Shown piece after piece: positions 8,086 to 16,989 of a stretch of 64,000 nucleotides of DNA. The translations under genes were made by a program, and so were the position numbers. Numbering within the stretch: the first letter of the stretch is position 1; each line of letters starts with the position of its first letter. The notes beneath the pieces are model-generated. The model was not told the origin of the DNA and did no database searches. It was given only the letters and a program-made list of their open reading frames with translations. This stretch comes from Prevotella sp. P5-108 (lineage in GTDB: Bacteria; Bacteroidota; Bacteroidia; Bacteroidales; Bacteroidaceae): assembly GCF_002251385.1 (NCBI RefSeq), contig NZ_NPJJ01000028.1, positions 1 to 64,000 on the forward strand, given 5' to 3'.

Positions 8086-9084
8086 ATGGCTGTTACAATA
8101 GAAGATATCAAAAAGCTGCGCGCTATGACTGGCGCCGGTCTGGCTGATGTAAAGAACGCCCTGAACGAGGCTGAAGGCGATTTCGACAAGGCTAAGGAGC
8201 TCCTGCGTGAGCGTGGTCTCGCCATCGCTGCCAAGCGTTCAGACCGTGAGACATCAAATGGTTGCGTACTGGTTAAGAAGGTTGATGGCTTCGCCGCAAT
8301 GGTTGCCGTGAAGTGTGAGACCGACTTCGTAGCTGCCGGTAAGGACTTCATCGCCCTCGTAGGCGAAATCCTCGACGCTGCTATCGCCGCACGCTGCACC
8401 AACCTCGACGAGGTTAAGGCGCTGAAGCTCGCCAATGGCGACGACGCTGCCACCGCCGTACAGCATCGCTCAGGTGTTACCGGTGAGAAGATGGAGCTCG
8501 ATGGCTACAACTATCTCGTAGGTGACAACATCTCTGTATACGACCACATGGGCCGCCACACTCTGGCTACCATGGTACAGCTGGACAAGGACAACGAAGA
8601 GGCTGCTCACAAGGTAGCTATGCAGGTTGCAGCAATGAAGCCTGTAGCTCTCGACGAGGCTTCTGTTCCTCAGGCCGTTAAGGACGAGGAGCTCAAGGTG
8701 GCTATCCAGAAGACCAAGGAAGAGCAGGTAGAGAAGGCTGTAGTTGCCGCTATCAAGAAGGCTGGCATCAATCCTAACCTCGTAGACAGCGATGACCACA
8801 TCGAGTCTAACATGAAGAAGGGATGGCTCACACAGGAGGAGGCTGACAAGGCCCGCGAAATCAAGCAGACCGTAGGCGCTGAGAAGGCTGCCAACCTGAA
8901 CGAGCAGATGATCCAGAACATTGCCAAGGGCCGTATGGCCAAGTTCTTCAAGGAGAACTGCCTGGTAGACCAGGAGTTCCAGTTCGCCGACGAGGATGGC
9001 AAGATTTCAGTTAAGGACTGGTTGAAGAAGCAGGGCGATCTCAACATCGTTGCTTACAAGCGCTTCACCCTCCTGGCTGACTAA
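8086..9084 (+). CDS. tsf: Elongation factor Ts
   Basis: A 332-residue EF-Ts, the exchange factor that reloads EF-Tu with GTP. The UBA-like N-terminus carries KLRAMTGAGLADVKNALNEA and the core carries KCETDFVA, both hallmarks of the family. It is the last gene of the rplM-rpsI-rpsB-tsf unit, with a strong terminator 32 bases after the stop. Confidence 0.98.
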   Translation: MAVTIEDIKKLRAMTGAGLADVKNALNEAEGDFDKAKELLRERGLAIAAKRSDRETSNGCVLVKKVDGFAAMVAVKCETDFVAAGKDFIALVGEILDAAIAARCTNLDEVKALKLANGDDAATAVQHRSGVTGEKMELDGYNYLVGDNISVYDHMGRHTLATMVQLDKDNEEAAHKVAMQVAAMKPVALDEASVPQAVKDEELKVAIQKTKEEQVEKAVVAAIKKAGINPNLVDSDDHIESNMKKGWLTQEEADKAREIKQTVGAEKAANLNEQMIQNIAKGRMAKFFKENCLVDQEFQFADEDGKISVKDWLKKQGDLNIVAYKRFTLLAD

Positions 9085-9115
9085 TTTTCGATATAGTTAA
9101 AATCGAAATAATAAT

Positions 9116-9154
9116 AAGGACTGTACCCCTTTCGAGGGATGCAGTCCTTTTTTA
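9116..9154 (+). terminator. Rho-independent terminator after tsf
   Basis: AAGGACTG (9116-9123) pairs with CAGTCCTT (9142-9149), with an inner CCC/GGG pairing, followed by a T run. Confidence 0.9.
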
Positions 9155-9275
9155 GTGCATGGCAGTGGCGGGGGCAGCCGGATGCAGCGTCGCGACGGCA
9201 GGCGTGGCCAGGGCTATTTTGCCCTGCACCAATGATTTTACCGGCTTTTGCGCAAGCACTGTCAGAATTATTGTG

Positions 9276-9283
9276 TAACTTTG
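9276..9283 (+). promoter_or_regulatory. Possible -7 box for the CotH-like gene
   Basis: TAACTTTG matches the -7 consensus 90 bases upstream of the start. The nearest TTG is 25 bp away, longer than the usual 19-21. The rest of the gap after the tsf terminator shows nothing else. Confidence 0.4.
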
Positions 9284-9372
9284 TGTATCAATAACAAACA
9301 ATCACCTATGAACCCATCTACCCACCCGTCAAGGACAGGCCACCACAAGGAGAAATAAAAACCTATATAACA

Positions 9373-11571
9373 ATGAAACGTATATCCACACTGCTGTGCA
9401 TGCTGCTCTGTCTGACAGCCTTATATGCGCAGAGGGCCGACAACTATCCGCCCACCAAGAACGCCCAGGTCAAGCTGAGCGAAACCAATCTGCCCATCGT
9501 CTTCATCGACGTAGACGGCAAGATGATACTCCGCGAAGAGCGTATCACCGCAAAAATCAAAATCATAGACAACGGCACGGGCAAGACCAACTATGCCGAC
9601 CTCGCTGCCCACCCCGACCAGAAGGTGGACTATGAGGGATATATCAGTCTGAAATATCGCGGCAACTCGTCGTTCAACTCGTCTGACAAGAAGCCCTACG
9701 GCTTCAAGACCATCGCCAAACCACTGGAAGAAGGCGGCAAGAAGGTGAAGGTGAGCCTGCTGGGACTGGGCAAAGACAACGACTGGGTGCTGCTGGCACC
9801 TTTCGCTGACAAGTCGATGATACGCGACGTGCTCACCTTCGAGCTGGGGCGTCCCTACCTGGACTGGGTGCCCAGCTCGCGCCATGTCGAGGTGGTGGTC
9901 GACGGCAAATACTACGGCATCTACATCCTCACCGAGCGTCCTGGCAAGGGCAAGAACCGCCTGAACCTGCATGACCCCGGCGAGGACGGAGGCGACCTGA
10001 CGGGCGACTGGCGCGTGGAGATAGACCGCGACGACGAAGACCACTACTACCGCTCCAAGTATCACCCCTATGGCCGCTACGGAACGGTGGACAATACCAA
10101 ATACATCACCTACCAATACGACGACCCTGAGTATGAGGACTTTGCCGACCTGCCCGCCGGAACGGAGAAGGCCATCCAAAAGTCGATAGACGACATGGAA
10201 GACTGCTTTGCCGGCGACAACTACAAAGACCCCGTCAACGGCTATCGGAAGTATATCGACGTAACCTCGTTTATCGACTATATGCTCTCGACCGAGTTCA
10301 CGTTCAACGTGGACGGCTACCGTCTGAGTTCGCACATGTACAAGTACAGCGAGACGCGCGCCAAGAACGAGGGGCTCGACAGCCGCTGGAAGTGTACGCT
10401 CTGGGACTTCAACATCGCGCTGGGCAACGCCGACTACTACAAGGGCTCGCGTACCGACCTGTGGCAGTACGACATGAACAGCCGCGAGACCGACAACCAG
10501 CTGGTGCCGTTCTGGTGGAAAAGGCTGATAGACGACCCTGCCTATCAGACCGACCTGAAGGCCCGCTGGGCGGAGTATCGCGAGGGTCAGTATGCCGACA
10601 ACCGCATCAACGCCAAGATAGACTCGCTCGCCACGCTGCTCACCTCGGGAGGCGCGATGGAGCGCAACGAGGCAGCCTGGGGCATGTTTGGCAGATATGT
10701 ATGGCCCAACGCCTATGTGGGCTACAGCTTCAACGACGAGATAAGCTACCTGAAGCGATGGATAAAGAACCGTCTGACATTCATGGACAAGAAACTGCTG
10801 CCGCAGGAGAAGACAGACATACGACCCGTGACGGTGGCGTCGGGGTATAATGCCGACGTGGTGGTCGAGGCGCTGCCCGCAAGCAGCCATGCCGACAATG
10901 CCGGCGACGGTGCCGACAACACCTTCTACTCTGCCGGGCTCAAGGCGTCTGGCGGACTGCCTACAGACGGCGTCGTCAACGCCCCATCGGGAGCCAACTT
11001 CCAGTTAGGCGACTATGCCGCCAGCAACGCCCTCGTCATCAAGACGGGCGAAGGAGGCGACCTCATCTTCGGCGCGCCCATAACGACCAGCCAGCTCTAC
11101 ATCCTCGCCACCAGCGGCGACGGCAGCAGCGACCTGACGGCTACCCCACTCTACAGCGACGGCAGCCAGGGCGAGGGCATCGCGCTCACTGTGGCAGACT
11201 GGTCGGTAAAGAGTCTGTCGGGCGAAGAGGCCATCAGCGGACTGAGCCGCATCAACAAGCGCACGGACACCTACAGCCAGAGCTTCGCCTTCTGTCTCTT
11301 TGACCACGCCATCGGCACCGACAAGAGTCGCAAGCTCAGAGGCGTGCGTCTCGCCAGTACCCGCGGAGGTCGCGCCTTGGTGATGGGTGTGGCCTACAAG
11401 GTGGTACAGACCGTGGGCATCGACAGCCCCGCCACTGGAGAGCTCAAGGCGGTGGGTTACTACACGCCCAACGGAGTGCGCATAGCACGCCCGGGCAGCG
11501 GCATCACCATCGTCAAATACAGCGACGGCAGCGTGAAGAAGATTGTGGCTGGACGCAGCTGCAACAACTAA
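9373..11571 (+). CDS. Secreted CotH-family protein (protein kinase-like fold)
   Basis: A 732-residue protein with a clear signal peptide (MKRISTLLCMLLCLTALYAQ). Residues about 40-460 match the CotH family: an RGNSS motif near 96, FADKSMIRDVLTFELGR, the GIYILTERPG segment, an acidic DRDDEDHYY region near 218, and LWDFNIALGN near 345. Characterised CotH is an atypical kinase that phosphorylates spore-coat proteins; Bacteroidetes do not sporulate, so a surface or periplasmic role is likely. The last 270 residues look like beta-sandwich material and end with a short C-terminal sorting-like segment. The gene has its own promoter region. Confidence 0.85.
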   Translation: MKRISTLLCMLLCLTALYAQRADNYPPTKNAQVKLSETNLPIVFIDVDGKMILREERITAKIKIIDNGTGKTNYADLAAHPDQKVDYEGYISLKYRGNSSFNSSDKKPYGFKTIAKPLEEGGKKVKVSLLGLGKDNDWVLLAPFADKSMIRDVLTFELGRPYLDWVPSSRHVEVVVDGKYYGIYILTERPGKGKNRLNLHDPGEDGGDLTGDWRVEIDRDDEDHYYRSKYHPYGRYGTVDNTKYITYQYDDPEYEDFADLPAGTEKAIQKSIDDMEDCFAGDNYKDPVNGYRKYIDVTSFIDYMLSTEFTFNVDGYRLSSHMYKYSETRAKNEGLDSRWKCTLWDFNIALGNADYYKGSRTDLWQYDMNSRETDNQLVPFWWKRLIDDPAYQTDLKARWAEYREGQYADNRINAKIDSLATLLTSGGAMERNEAAWGMFGRYVWPNAYVGYSFNDEISYLKRWIKNRLTFMDKKLLPQEKTDIRPVTVASGYNADVVVEALPASSHADNAGDGADNTFYSAGLKASGGLPTDGVVNAPSGANFQLGDYAASNALVIKTGEGGDLIFGAPITTSQLYILATSGDGSSDLTATPLYSDGSQGEGIALTVADWSVKSLSGEEAISGLSRINKRTDTYSQSFAFCLFDHAIGTDKSRKLRGVRLASTRGGRALVMGVAYKVVQTVGIDSPATGELKAVGYYTPNGVRIARPGSGITIVKYSDGSVKKIVAGRSCNN

Positions 11572-11578
11572 TAAGAAT

Positions 11579-11875
11579 ATGTTTATAGTAATCGCATTTA
11601 TATTTCTCGGCATCGGCTTGGGCTACACCGTACGCACAAGACTGGCGGCACAGGCCCGCGCCAAGGCGGTGGGCACCTGGACAGCCAGGGCCACGACATG
11701 GTTGATATGGCTCCTGCTCTTTATGCTGGGAGCCGAGGTGGGCGGCAACGAGCAGATAATCGCCGCCCTGCCCACCCTGGGCGTAGAGGCTCTGCTGCTG
11801 GCAGTTTGCAGCGTATTGGGCTGCTGCGTGCTGGCTTGGGCACTGTGGAAGAGCGTGAAAGGAGACCGCGCATGA
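11579..11875 (+). CDS. LysO-type lysine exporter, N-terminal part
   Basis: A 98-residue membrane protein with three hydrophobic segments (residues about 2-18, 40-58 and 68-90) that matches the N-terminal part of LysO (DUF340), the lysine exporter YbjE of E. coli. In E. coli this is one chain of about 299 residues; here it is split in two, as in several Bacteroidetes. I chose the ATG at 11579, just after the CotH stop, over an upstream in-frame ATG inside the CotH gene. Its stop overlaps the next start (ATGA). Confidence 0.75.
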   Translation: MFIVIAFIFLGIGLGYTVRTRLAAQARAKAVGTWTARATTWLIWLLLFMLGAEVGGNEQIIAALPTLGVEALLLAVCSVLGCCVLAWALWKSVKGDRA

Positions 11876-12504
11876 AAGGCAGTCTGATTGTGGTGGGCTT
11901 CTTCATCCTCGGCCTCGTGGCGGGTCGCATGGACGCGCTGCCCGCATGGATGGCAGAAGGCGGACTGAGCTTTGTGGCGCTGTGCGGACTGCTGCTCTGT
12001 GTGGGTATGAGCATTGGCCTCAACCCCGATATGAAGAGCGATTTCAAGAGTCTCAATCCGAGGCTGGCGCTCCTGCCCATAGCCACTATCCTGGGCTCGT
12101 GGGTGGGCGCGATGGTGGCTTTCGCCATCATGCTGGGCGGCGACGGGGGCATCATCCAGCCCCGCGGACTCACAGACTGCCTGGCCATAGACAGCGGTTT
12201 TGCCTACTACTCGCTGTCGAGTATCTTCATCACCGAATATCGCGGTGCCGAGCTGGGCACCATCGCTCTGCTGACCAATATCATCCGTGAGATGATTACG
12301 CTGCTGATGACGCCACTGATGGCGAAGTGGTTTGGGCCACTGGCGCCGATATCCTCGGGTGGAGCCACGACGATGGACACCACGCTGCCCATCATCACCC
12401 AGACGATAGGCCAGCGCTATGTGGCGCTGAGCATCTTCCACGGCTTTGCCACCGACTTCTCCGTGCCCTTCCTCGTGACCATGTGGTGCATGCTGGGGGC
12501 TTGA
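11872..12504 (+). CDS. LysO-type lysine exporter, C-terminal part
   Basis: A 210-residue polytopic membrane protein carrying the main LysO (DUF340) core. It has five or so hydrophobic segments, the RGLTDCLAIDSGFAYYSLSS region, LLTNIIREMITLL and a C-terminal GGATTMDTTLPII motif. It overlaps the 98-residue N-terminal partner by four bases, so both halves should be made in equal amounts and assemble in the inner membrane to export lysine or its toxic analogues. Confidence 0.82.
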   Translation: MKGSLIVVGFFILGLVAGRMDALPAWMAEGGLSFVALCGLLLCVGMSIGLNPDMKSDFKSLNPRLALLPIATILGSWVGAMVAFAIMLGGDGGIIQPRGLTDCLAIDSGFAYYSLSSIFITEYRGAELGTIALLTNIIREMITLLMTPLMAKWFGPLAPISSGGATTMDTTLPIITQTIGQRYVALSIFHGFATDFSVPFLVTMWCMLGA

Positions 12505-12552
12505 GTTTGGGAGACTGTGGCTAAGATGGCGCCAGGCTGAGTGGCTGGCATC

Positions 12553-13434
12553 ATGGATGAGAATATAATAAAAATCAATGAATTTGCCGATGATATGATT
12601 ACACGTTGTTATCTTGAAACGACAGATGTCTGCAACCTCAACTGCGTCTTCTGCCCCAAGACCACGCGTCCAAAGCGCACGATGACGCTTGAGGAGTTTG
12701 ACCTGCTGACCAGCAGGCTCGCAGGTAGGGTCAAGTTTCTGTATTTCCACCTCATGGGCGAACCTTTCCTTCATCCCCATCTGCCCCAATTTGTGGAGAT
12801 GGCTCGACAGAAAGGATTTATCCCGGTGATTACCACCAACGGCACGCTGCTGTCGAAGCGGGAGGATATGCTCGAGGCTCTGCCCCATAAGCTGCAGATT
12901 TCCCTGCACTCGCACGAGGGTAACGGCAAGGAGGACCTCAAGCAATATATCGACGAGGTGATGACCTTCGCCAAAGAAGCAGCTCGTCGAGGATGCATCA
13001 TCGTGCTGCGGCTGTGGAACGAAGGCGGCCACAACAGCATGAACGAAGAGATTATCCGTCTGATAGCCAACCACCAGCCTCGCCCGTGGGTTGAGCGAAA
13101 CGATGGCTGGCGACTGGCAGAGAACCTGTATATCGAGAGCGACAATATGTTTGAATGGCCTGACCTCCAGCACGAATCCTACGCCGGCGAAGAGGTGTTC
13201 TGCTATGCTCTCCGCAACCAGCTTGGCGTGCTCGTCGACGGCACCGTGGTCCCCTGCTGCCTGGACCATAACGGCGACATGGACTTGGGCAACCTCTACA
13301 CCCAGAGTCTGGAGGAGATCCTCGCGTCGCCGCGCGCCCACGCCATCTATCAGGGCTTCACCAACCACACCGCCACCGAGCCCCTCTGCCAGCGCTGCGC
13401 CTACTCCGCCGTGTCGAAACGGTTTAGGAAATAG
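12553..13434 (+). CDS. Radical SAM protein with SPASM-like C-terminus
   Basis: A 293-residue radical SAM protein. CNLNCVFC (CxxxCxxC) binds the SAM-coordinating 4Fe-4S cluster, and MGEPFLHP matches the GE motif for SAM. The C-terminal third has DGTVVPCCLDHNGDMDLGN and a final CQRCAY pair typical of SPASM/twitch auxiliary cluster domains. The frame opens at a GTG at 12541, but ATG at 12553 is the likelier start. No peptide substrate gene is visible beside it, so the reaction is unknown. The gene stands alone, 48 bases after lysO. Confidence 0.85.
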   Translation: MDENIIKINEFADDMITRCYLETTDVCNLNCVFCPKTTRPKRTMTLEEFDLLTSRLAGRVKFLYFHLMGEPFLHPHLPQFVEMARQKGFIPVITTNGTLLSKREDMLEALPHKLQISLHSHEGNGKEDLKQYIDEVMTFAKEAARRGCIIVLRLWNEGGHNSMNEEIIRLIANHQPRPWVERNDGWRLAENLYIESDNMFEWPDLQHESYAGEEVFCYALRNQLGVLVDGTVVPCCLDHNGDMDLGNLYTQSLEEILASPRAHAIYQGFTNHTATEPLCQRCAYSAVSKRFRK

Positions 13435-13532
13435 AGGTGGGTGAGAGGGATCCATAGTTGGCGAAGGCGTAGGGGCGTCGCTATACATCATATTATTGCT
13501 GTCCGCTAAAACTTTTTGGAACATAAAGAATT

Positions 13533-13564
13533 AGGGCTGGATTCCTCGCTTGGAATTCAGCCCT
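13533..13564. terminator. Bidirectional hairpin between convergent genes
   Basis: AGGGCTGGATTCC pairs with GGAATTCAGCCCT (one bulge) around a six-base loop. It lies between the radical SAM gene and the convergent 372-residue gene and can serve both. Confidence 0.75.
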
Positions 13565-13569
13565 TAGTG

Positions 13570-14688
13570 TTACTCCTCCCAAACAACCAAATCTCTGTCC
13601 AGGGGGATGGCGTAGCGGGAGCCACGCTCGCCGGTGACTATGTAGTTGATGGCGAGATGCTCGTCGAACTTCTCTACGAATGCCTTTCTGATTCGGGCGA
13701 GGTTCTCATTGAGGGCGTTGCCCAGCGGGTTGACGACCTTGGTTATGGTGAGGTTGAGCCGGACCTCGTCGGTACTGGGGCGCAGCTGTCGGTAGATGTT
13801 GAGCAGCTCGGTGTAATAGTCTTGCATGTGCTTGTAGATGATGCCTTCGGGATAGCGCAGGTAGAGGAAATAGATGGCTTTGGGCAGGGCACCCATCTCG
13901 ATTTCCATGCCGTTGTAGTCGGGCAGAAAGATGCGATAATCGGGGGTGACAATCATGCGCGACAGGGGTTCCTGCTTGTCGATGAACCCGTGGATGGCCA
14001 TGAGTGACACGCCTTCGAGCCTGAGCTTCTGGACGGTCATGCGAAGCTCGCGCAGGACATCCTCTGTAGCAATAAAGCTCAGCTTCTCGGCAGTTTCTTC
14101 CGCAGAGGCGGGCATGGCGGACTCTGCAGCAGGCTCCAGAAACTCCTGAGAAAGAAGGCACTCTGACTTATCTTCCATCGGGACGCTCGCCAGGCAAGGA
14201 CTGATTGGCGCCATATCGGCATCTACGCCACAGGATGCGGCAAGCCTTTGACTTATCAGATGTACCAGGGCGTCCATGGCTGCGGAAGAAACAAAGTCGA
14301 CATCGGACAAGGCCACTTGCCGGAATCTGACATCACCCGCGTACCCCTCCCGCGTAGCCCCGAAGATGAGCGATGGCTTCAGACGCTTGCGCTGGTCTTC
14401 GTCAGAGATATAGGGAGCGAACGCATCGCTCCTGACCTCGCCGACCAGAGGCTGGGAAGAGAGATAGGGCGCATAGTAACGCAGCTTGGCCTCGATGTCG
14501 TGCTCGCTGAGCAGGTAGGGCATGTAGTAGAAATCCATACCAGCACGGGCGAACTTGGCTTTTAGGCGCAGATAGACGTCGCGGATGAGGTCATTGACAT
14601 CCTCATCGTAGCCATTCTCGATAAAGAACACCTGATTGGGTTCGGGACGGAACGGCAGATTGCAGAATAGTATCGTATTAGTGTTCAT
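13570..14688 (-). CDS. Unknown 372-residue protein paired with vWA gene
   Basis: The family is not recognised. Residues 1-140 form one compact region. About 150-210 is low complexity (Ala, Glu, Ser, Pro) and looks like a linker. The C-terminal domain (about 215-372) has ALPKAIYFLYLRYPEGI, then a helical stretch, NPLGNALNENLARIRKAF and a final ITGERGSRYAIPLDRDLVVW-like pattern, which I have seen only as an uncharacterised Bacteroidetes domain. It lacks signal peptide or membrane segments. It follows the vWA gene by 56 bases on the same strand, so the two probably form an operon. A link to the kinase/phosphatase/vWA operon at 17-54 kb is only suggested by proximity. Confidence 0.55.
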   Translation of the reverse strand: MNTNTILFCNLPFRPEPNQVFFIENGYDEDVNDLIRDVYLRLKAKFARAGMDFYYMPYLLSEHDIEAKLRYYAPYLSSQPLVGEVRSDAFAPYISDEDQRKRLKPSLIFGATREGYAGDVRFRQVALSDVDFVSSAAMDALVHLISQRLAASCGVDADMAPISPCLASVPMEDKSECLLSQEFLEPAAESAMPASAEETAEKLSFIATEDVLRELRMTVQKLRLEGVSLMAIHGFIDKQEPLSRMIVTPDYRIFLPDYNGMEIEMGALPKAIYFLYLRYPEGIIYKHMQDYYTELLNIYRQLRPSTDEVRLNLTITKVVNPLGNALNENLARIRKAFVEKFDEHLAINYIVTGERGSRYAIPLDRDLVVWEE

Positions 14689-14744
14689 TGTTATGATTGT
14701 CAGTGCGCCGGCAAGTCATCCCTGCCAGCGCCATGGGTGGCATG

Positions 14745-15449
14745 TCATCGATTGCCCTTCGCCTCGCTCTTGAGGATATCCTCGAGGGCCTCCGGAGTGT
14801 CATCATCGGCGAAATAATCATCGGATTCTGCCAGCGAAGCCTCAGGCGCTCGCATCTCGCAGCACACCTTGTCGTAGAACCTGGTACGGCTGCGCCCCTC
14901 TTTCTCGAACATAGCGGCGGTATCTTCGGCATTGGCCGAGAAGCGGAGCGCATTGCACACGCCTATCTCGCCAGCCACCTTCTCCACATCCTGGTCGGCA
15001 CCGATGTAGGTGAAGGTCCAACCCATCTGACGGAGTTCCTGGACGAGCGACTTAATCTGGCGACCATTCCAGGTGCGCGACGCATTCTCATAGCCGTCGG
15101 TGATGATGGTGACGAGCACGCGGTCGCCGTGGCAGACCCGCTGCTGGAGCTCGCTGATGCAGGTGCCCATGGCGTCGTAGAGGGCTGTGCATCCGAGCAG
15201 AGGATAGTCGGCGCTTGTGATGTTGCGGGCTTCGGCGATGGGCTTGGCAGAATAGATGCGGTTGAGGAAATCATCGCCGGCACTGAACGATGCCAGAGTA
15301 ACATACTGCTGCAGCTCGGGGTGGGTCTCCTGCGCCCTGCTAATGGTGGCAAGGGTCTCGTTTACGCCTGTGAGTGCCTGGTTGTAGATGACTTCCATCG
15401 AGCCTGAGGCATCGAGGATGACGAGGTTGTAAATCTTCTGAGTTTCCAT
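14745..15449 (-). CDS. Stand-alone vWA domain protein (TerY-like)
   Basis: A 234-residue von Willebrand factor A domain. YNLVILDASGSM carries the DxSxS MIDAS metal site (D13, S15, S17), the mid-domain threonine sits in GCTALYDAMG, and the third loop is ITDGYEN. The domain fills the protein apart from an acidic C-terminal tail (SDDYFADDDTPEALEDILKS). TerY proteins of this size act with a PP2C phosphatase and a kinase in TerY-P systems. The frame is open upstream to 16007, but the METQKIYNLV start has a good promoter 40 bases upstream. Confidence 0.82.
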   Translation of the reverse strand: METQKIYNLVILDASGSMEVIYNQALTGVNETLATISRAQETHPELQQYVTLASFSAGDDFLNRIYSAKPIAEARNITSADYPLLGCTALYDAMGTCISELQQRVCHGDRVLVTIITDGYENASRTWNGRQIKSLVQELRQMGWTFTYIGADQDVEKVAGEIGVCNALRFSANAEDTAAMFEKEGRSRTRFYDKVCCEMRAPEASLAESDDYFADDDTPEALEDILKSEAKGNR

Positions 15450-15492
15450 ACTTGTGTTTTGAAAATGTTGAACTTCTTGTTGTTTGACAGTG

Positions 15493-15523
15493 CAAATGTA
15501 GGCAGTTTCAGCCACCTTGCCAA
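15493..15523 (-). promoter_or_regulatory. Promoter of the vWA operon
   Basis: On the minus strand, TTG (complement of 15521-15523), a 20-bp spacer and TACATTTG (complement of 15493-15500) match the Bacteroidetes consensus. The start codon at 15449 is about 40 bases downstream. Confidence 0.75.
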
Positions 15524-15708
15524 GAAAAAACATTTTGCAAGACTTGCAAAGCTGGGGTCTCTCGCCGCTGCGCCCTCTGCCAGGTCCAGCCCTCTCCCGT
15601 CGCTCCCCCACCCCACGCCGAGGCTGTCGGAGCGTGGGCGACCGAAGAATGGGCTGTCGGGCATAGCCGTTGGACATCAAGAGGCTTGCTATCAATCGTC
15701 GGCAAATG

Positions 15709-15927
15709 ACCATCGTCATAGTCGCCGTCGACAAAGTTAGTGATATTTTGGATATCGCGGATGATTTCAGCAAGGTTTTTGTGGCGAAGGTGGAGAAATA
15801 CGCTGCGGAGGGGGATGTCAAGTGCGATTTGCGTCGCGAAATCATCATGGCAAAGGCTGAAACGGAGGTATCCGAGTTGTATTTCCATAATTCGCACTTC
15901 GGTTTCAGGATGGAGGTGTATATATAA
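15709..15927 (+). CDS. Small hypothetical protein
   Basis: A 72-residue reading starting MTIVIVAVDKVSDILDIADD and ending near SELYFHNSHFGFRMEVYI. Codon use looks natural and the sequence alternates helix and strand. An in-frame ATG at 15670 would add 13 residues. The opposite strand also has an open frame here (about 15508-15939), so coding on the plus strand is only the likelier reading. It ends directly in the first copy of the hairpin repeat. Confidence 0.4.
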   Translation, partial: TIVIVAVDKVSDILDIADDFSKVFVAKVEKYAAEGDVKCDLRREIIMAKAETEVSELYFHNSHFGFRMEVYI

Positions 15928-16004
15928 ATAGGTGTGCATCTGCTATACCCCCGCTGCGCCCGCATCGCGGGCACGGACATGAATGGGCGCTTTGATTTAT
16001 ACGA
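15914..16004. repeat. Hairpin repeat, copy 1
   Basis: TATATATAAATAGGTGT is followed by GCGCCCGCATCGC, a short spacer and ATGAATGGGCGC, then TTTATA. GCGCCC pairs with GGGCGC. The same arrangement occurs at 16769-16850 with about 75-80% identity. It looks like a small non-autonomous palindromic repeat (REP- or MITE-like). Confidence 0.65.
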
Positions 16005-16014
16005 CAAAAGTAAT

Positions 16015-16154
16015 AACCCGAGTTCGGGATAAGAAAATCTTTATAAAAGTTGTAATCTCAATAATTTCTATTACTTCTATGGTTGTAAATATGCATCTGT
16101 CGGAAACCTGGCATAGCAAGAAAAAACGTTTATCGCCTATCCCGAACTCAGGTT
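16015..16154. mobile_element. MITE-like element, 140 bp
   Basis: Bounded by near-perfect inverted repeats: AACCCGAGTTCGGGATAA (16015-16032) and the complement of TATCCCGAACTCAGGTT (16138-16154), with one mismatch. The 105-bp interior is AT-rich and has no gene. The ends resemble insertion-sequence termini, so it is probably a non-autonomous derivative. A target duplication is unclear (TAAT before, AATA after). Confidence 0.7.
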
Positions 16155-16247
16155 AATATTTAGCTGGTCCTGATTTTAACAGGCATTAATGATTTTCCAA
16201 GAATAAAGGTCGTCTGGATAAGCCAAACGACCTTCAAAAATATTGAT

Positions 16248-16700
16248 TCAAATTGCATTTTTGCCTTTTTCTGTTATGATATATCTTTGAGCCTTACTCT
16301 TTGGCTTGTCTGGTAGAGTCATTGCTACCCACTCTTTTTCGATCATCACATTGAGTACAGACTTTCGGAAGCTATCCCTATCCTTATAGCCACATACATC
16401 CATCAATTCTTGAATGTGCTTTTCACCAGTCAGCAACACAGATAATACTGTTTTCTGTTGTTGATTTGATGTCGGTATCATGTCGGTTTGATATCGGTTG
16501 TTCGCCCGACATCATGCTCTCTCTGGCAAATTTTATCACAACATTATGACCTTCTTGATACCAATCAGGCTCCTTGATATTCTGTCCTTTGCATTCATCC
16601 ATGATTCTCTTGGCACCAGATCCCCAACTCTCAAGACAAGTAGAGAGGTAGAGCACATCAGCAATCGTAGGATTGAATGGATGGGAATGAGATGATGGTA
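16248..16700 (-). pseudogene. Fragment of an AlbA_2/RecG-like ATP-binding protein
   Basis: The minus strand from about 16700 reads HPFNPTIADVLYLST then LESWGSGAKRIMDECK, the C-terminal signature of divergent AAA-4 (AlbA_2, Schlafen-like) ATP-binding regulators. The reading then shifts frame around 16430-16500 and continues as a winged-helix end (16248-16481) with LLTGEKHIQELMDVCGYKDR. The N-terminal two-thirds are missing. A frameshift plus truncation makes it a dead remnant. It lies between the MITE-like element and the second hairpin repeat. Confidence 0.75.
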
Positions 16701-16768
16701 ATAATAGATTCTTAGCACAAGAAGCGCAAAGAAGATGGTATTCTGCGCAGTTTCCGCCGCCCGATGTC

Positions 16769-16850
16769 TGCACATATATATAAATAGGTGTACCACCACT
16801 GCGCCCGCATCGCAGCCATGGGCATGAATGGGCGCAGTGGTTTATATAAC
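16769..16850. repeat. Hairpin repeat, copy 2
   Basis: Second copy of the element at 15914. It is a better palindrome: ACCACTGCGCCC (16795-16806) pairs perfectly with GGGCGCAGTGGT (16830-16841), flanked by TATATAAATAG and TTTATATAA. The two copies bracket the MITE-like element and the broken gene. Confidence 0.7.
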
Positions 16851-16869
16851 AAAAAGTGGTGGAAATGTT

Positions 16870-16899
16870 TTGCTGGATATAAAACAATTCGTAATTTTG
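16870..16899 (+). promoter_or_regulatory. Promoter of the kinase operon
   Basis: TTG at 16870-16872, a 19-bp spacer and TAATTTTG at 16892-16899 form a consensus promoter. The kinase start at 16990 lies about 85 bases beyond the expected transcription start. It probably drove the whole kinase/DUF6939/DarT-vWA/PP2C operon before the insertions. Confidence 0.75.
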
Positions 16900-16989
16900 G
16901 ATGATTGAAAACTTATCGTTTTCAGGTGGGCTGGGCACCATGACCCAGCAATCGTCAAACCGAGCCGGGGTGGCATCTCTGCCCCTGGC

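Noticed and set aside
9421..10890. 489-codon antisense frame inside the CotH-like gene
   Set aside because: Shadow of the CotH-family gene, whose motifs and signal peptide are clear.
11623..13524. 633-codon minus-strand frame over lysO and the radical SAM gene
   Set aside because: It spans two well-supported plus-strand genes, and its product has no recognisable fold.
14745..16007. Extended 420-codon form of the vWA protein
   Set aside because: The extra N-terminal part is low complexity and crosses the hairpin repeat; a consensus promoter lies just before the internal ATG.
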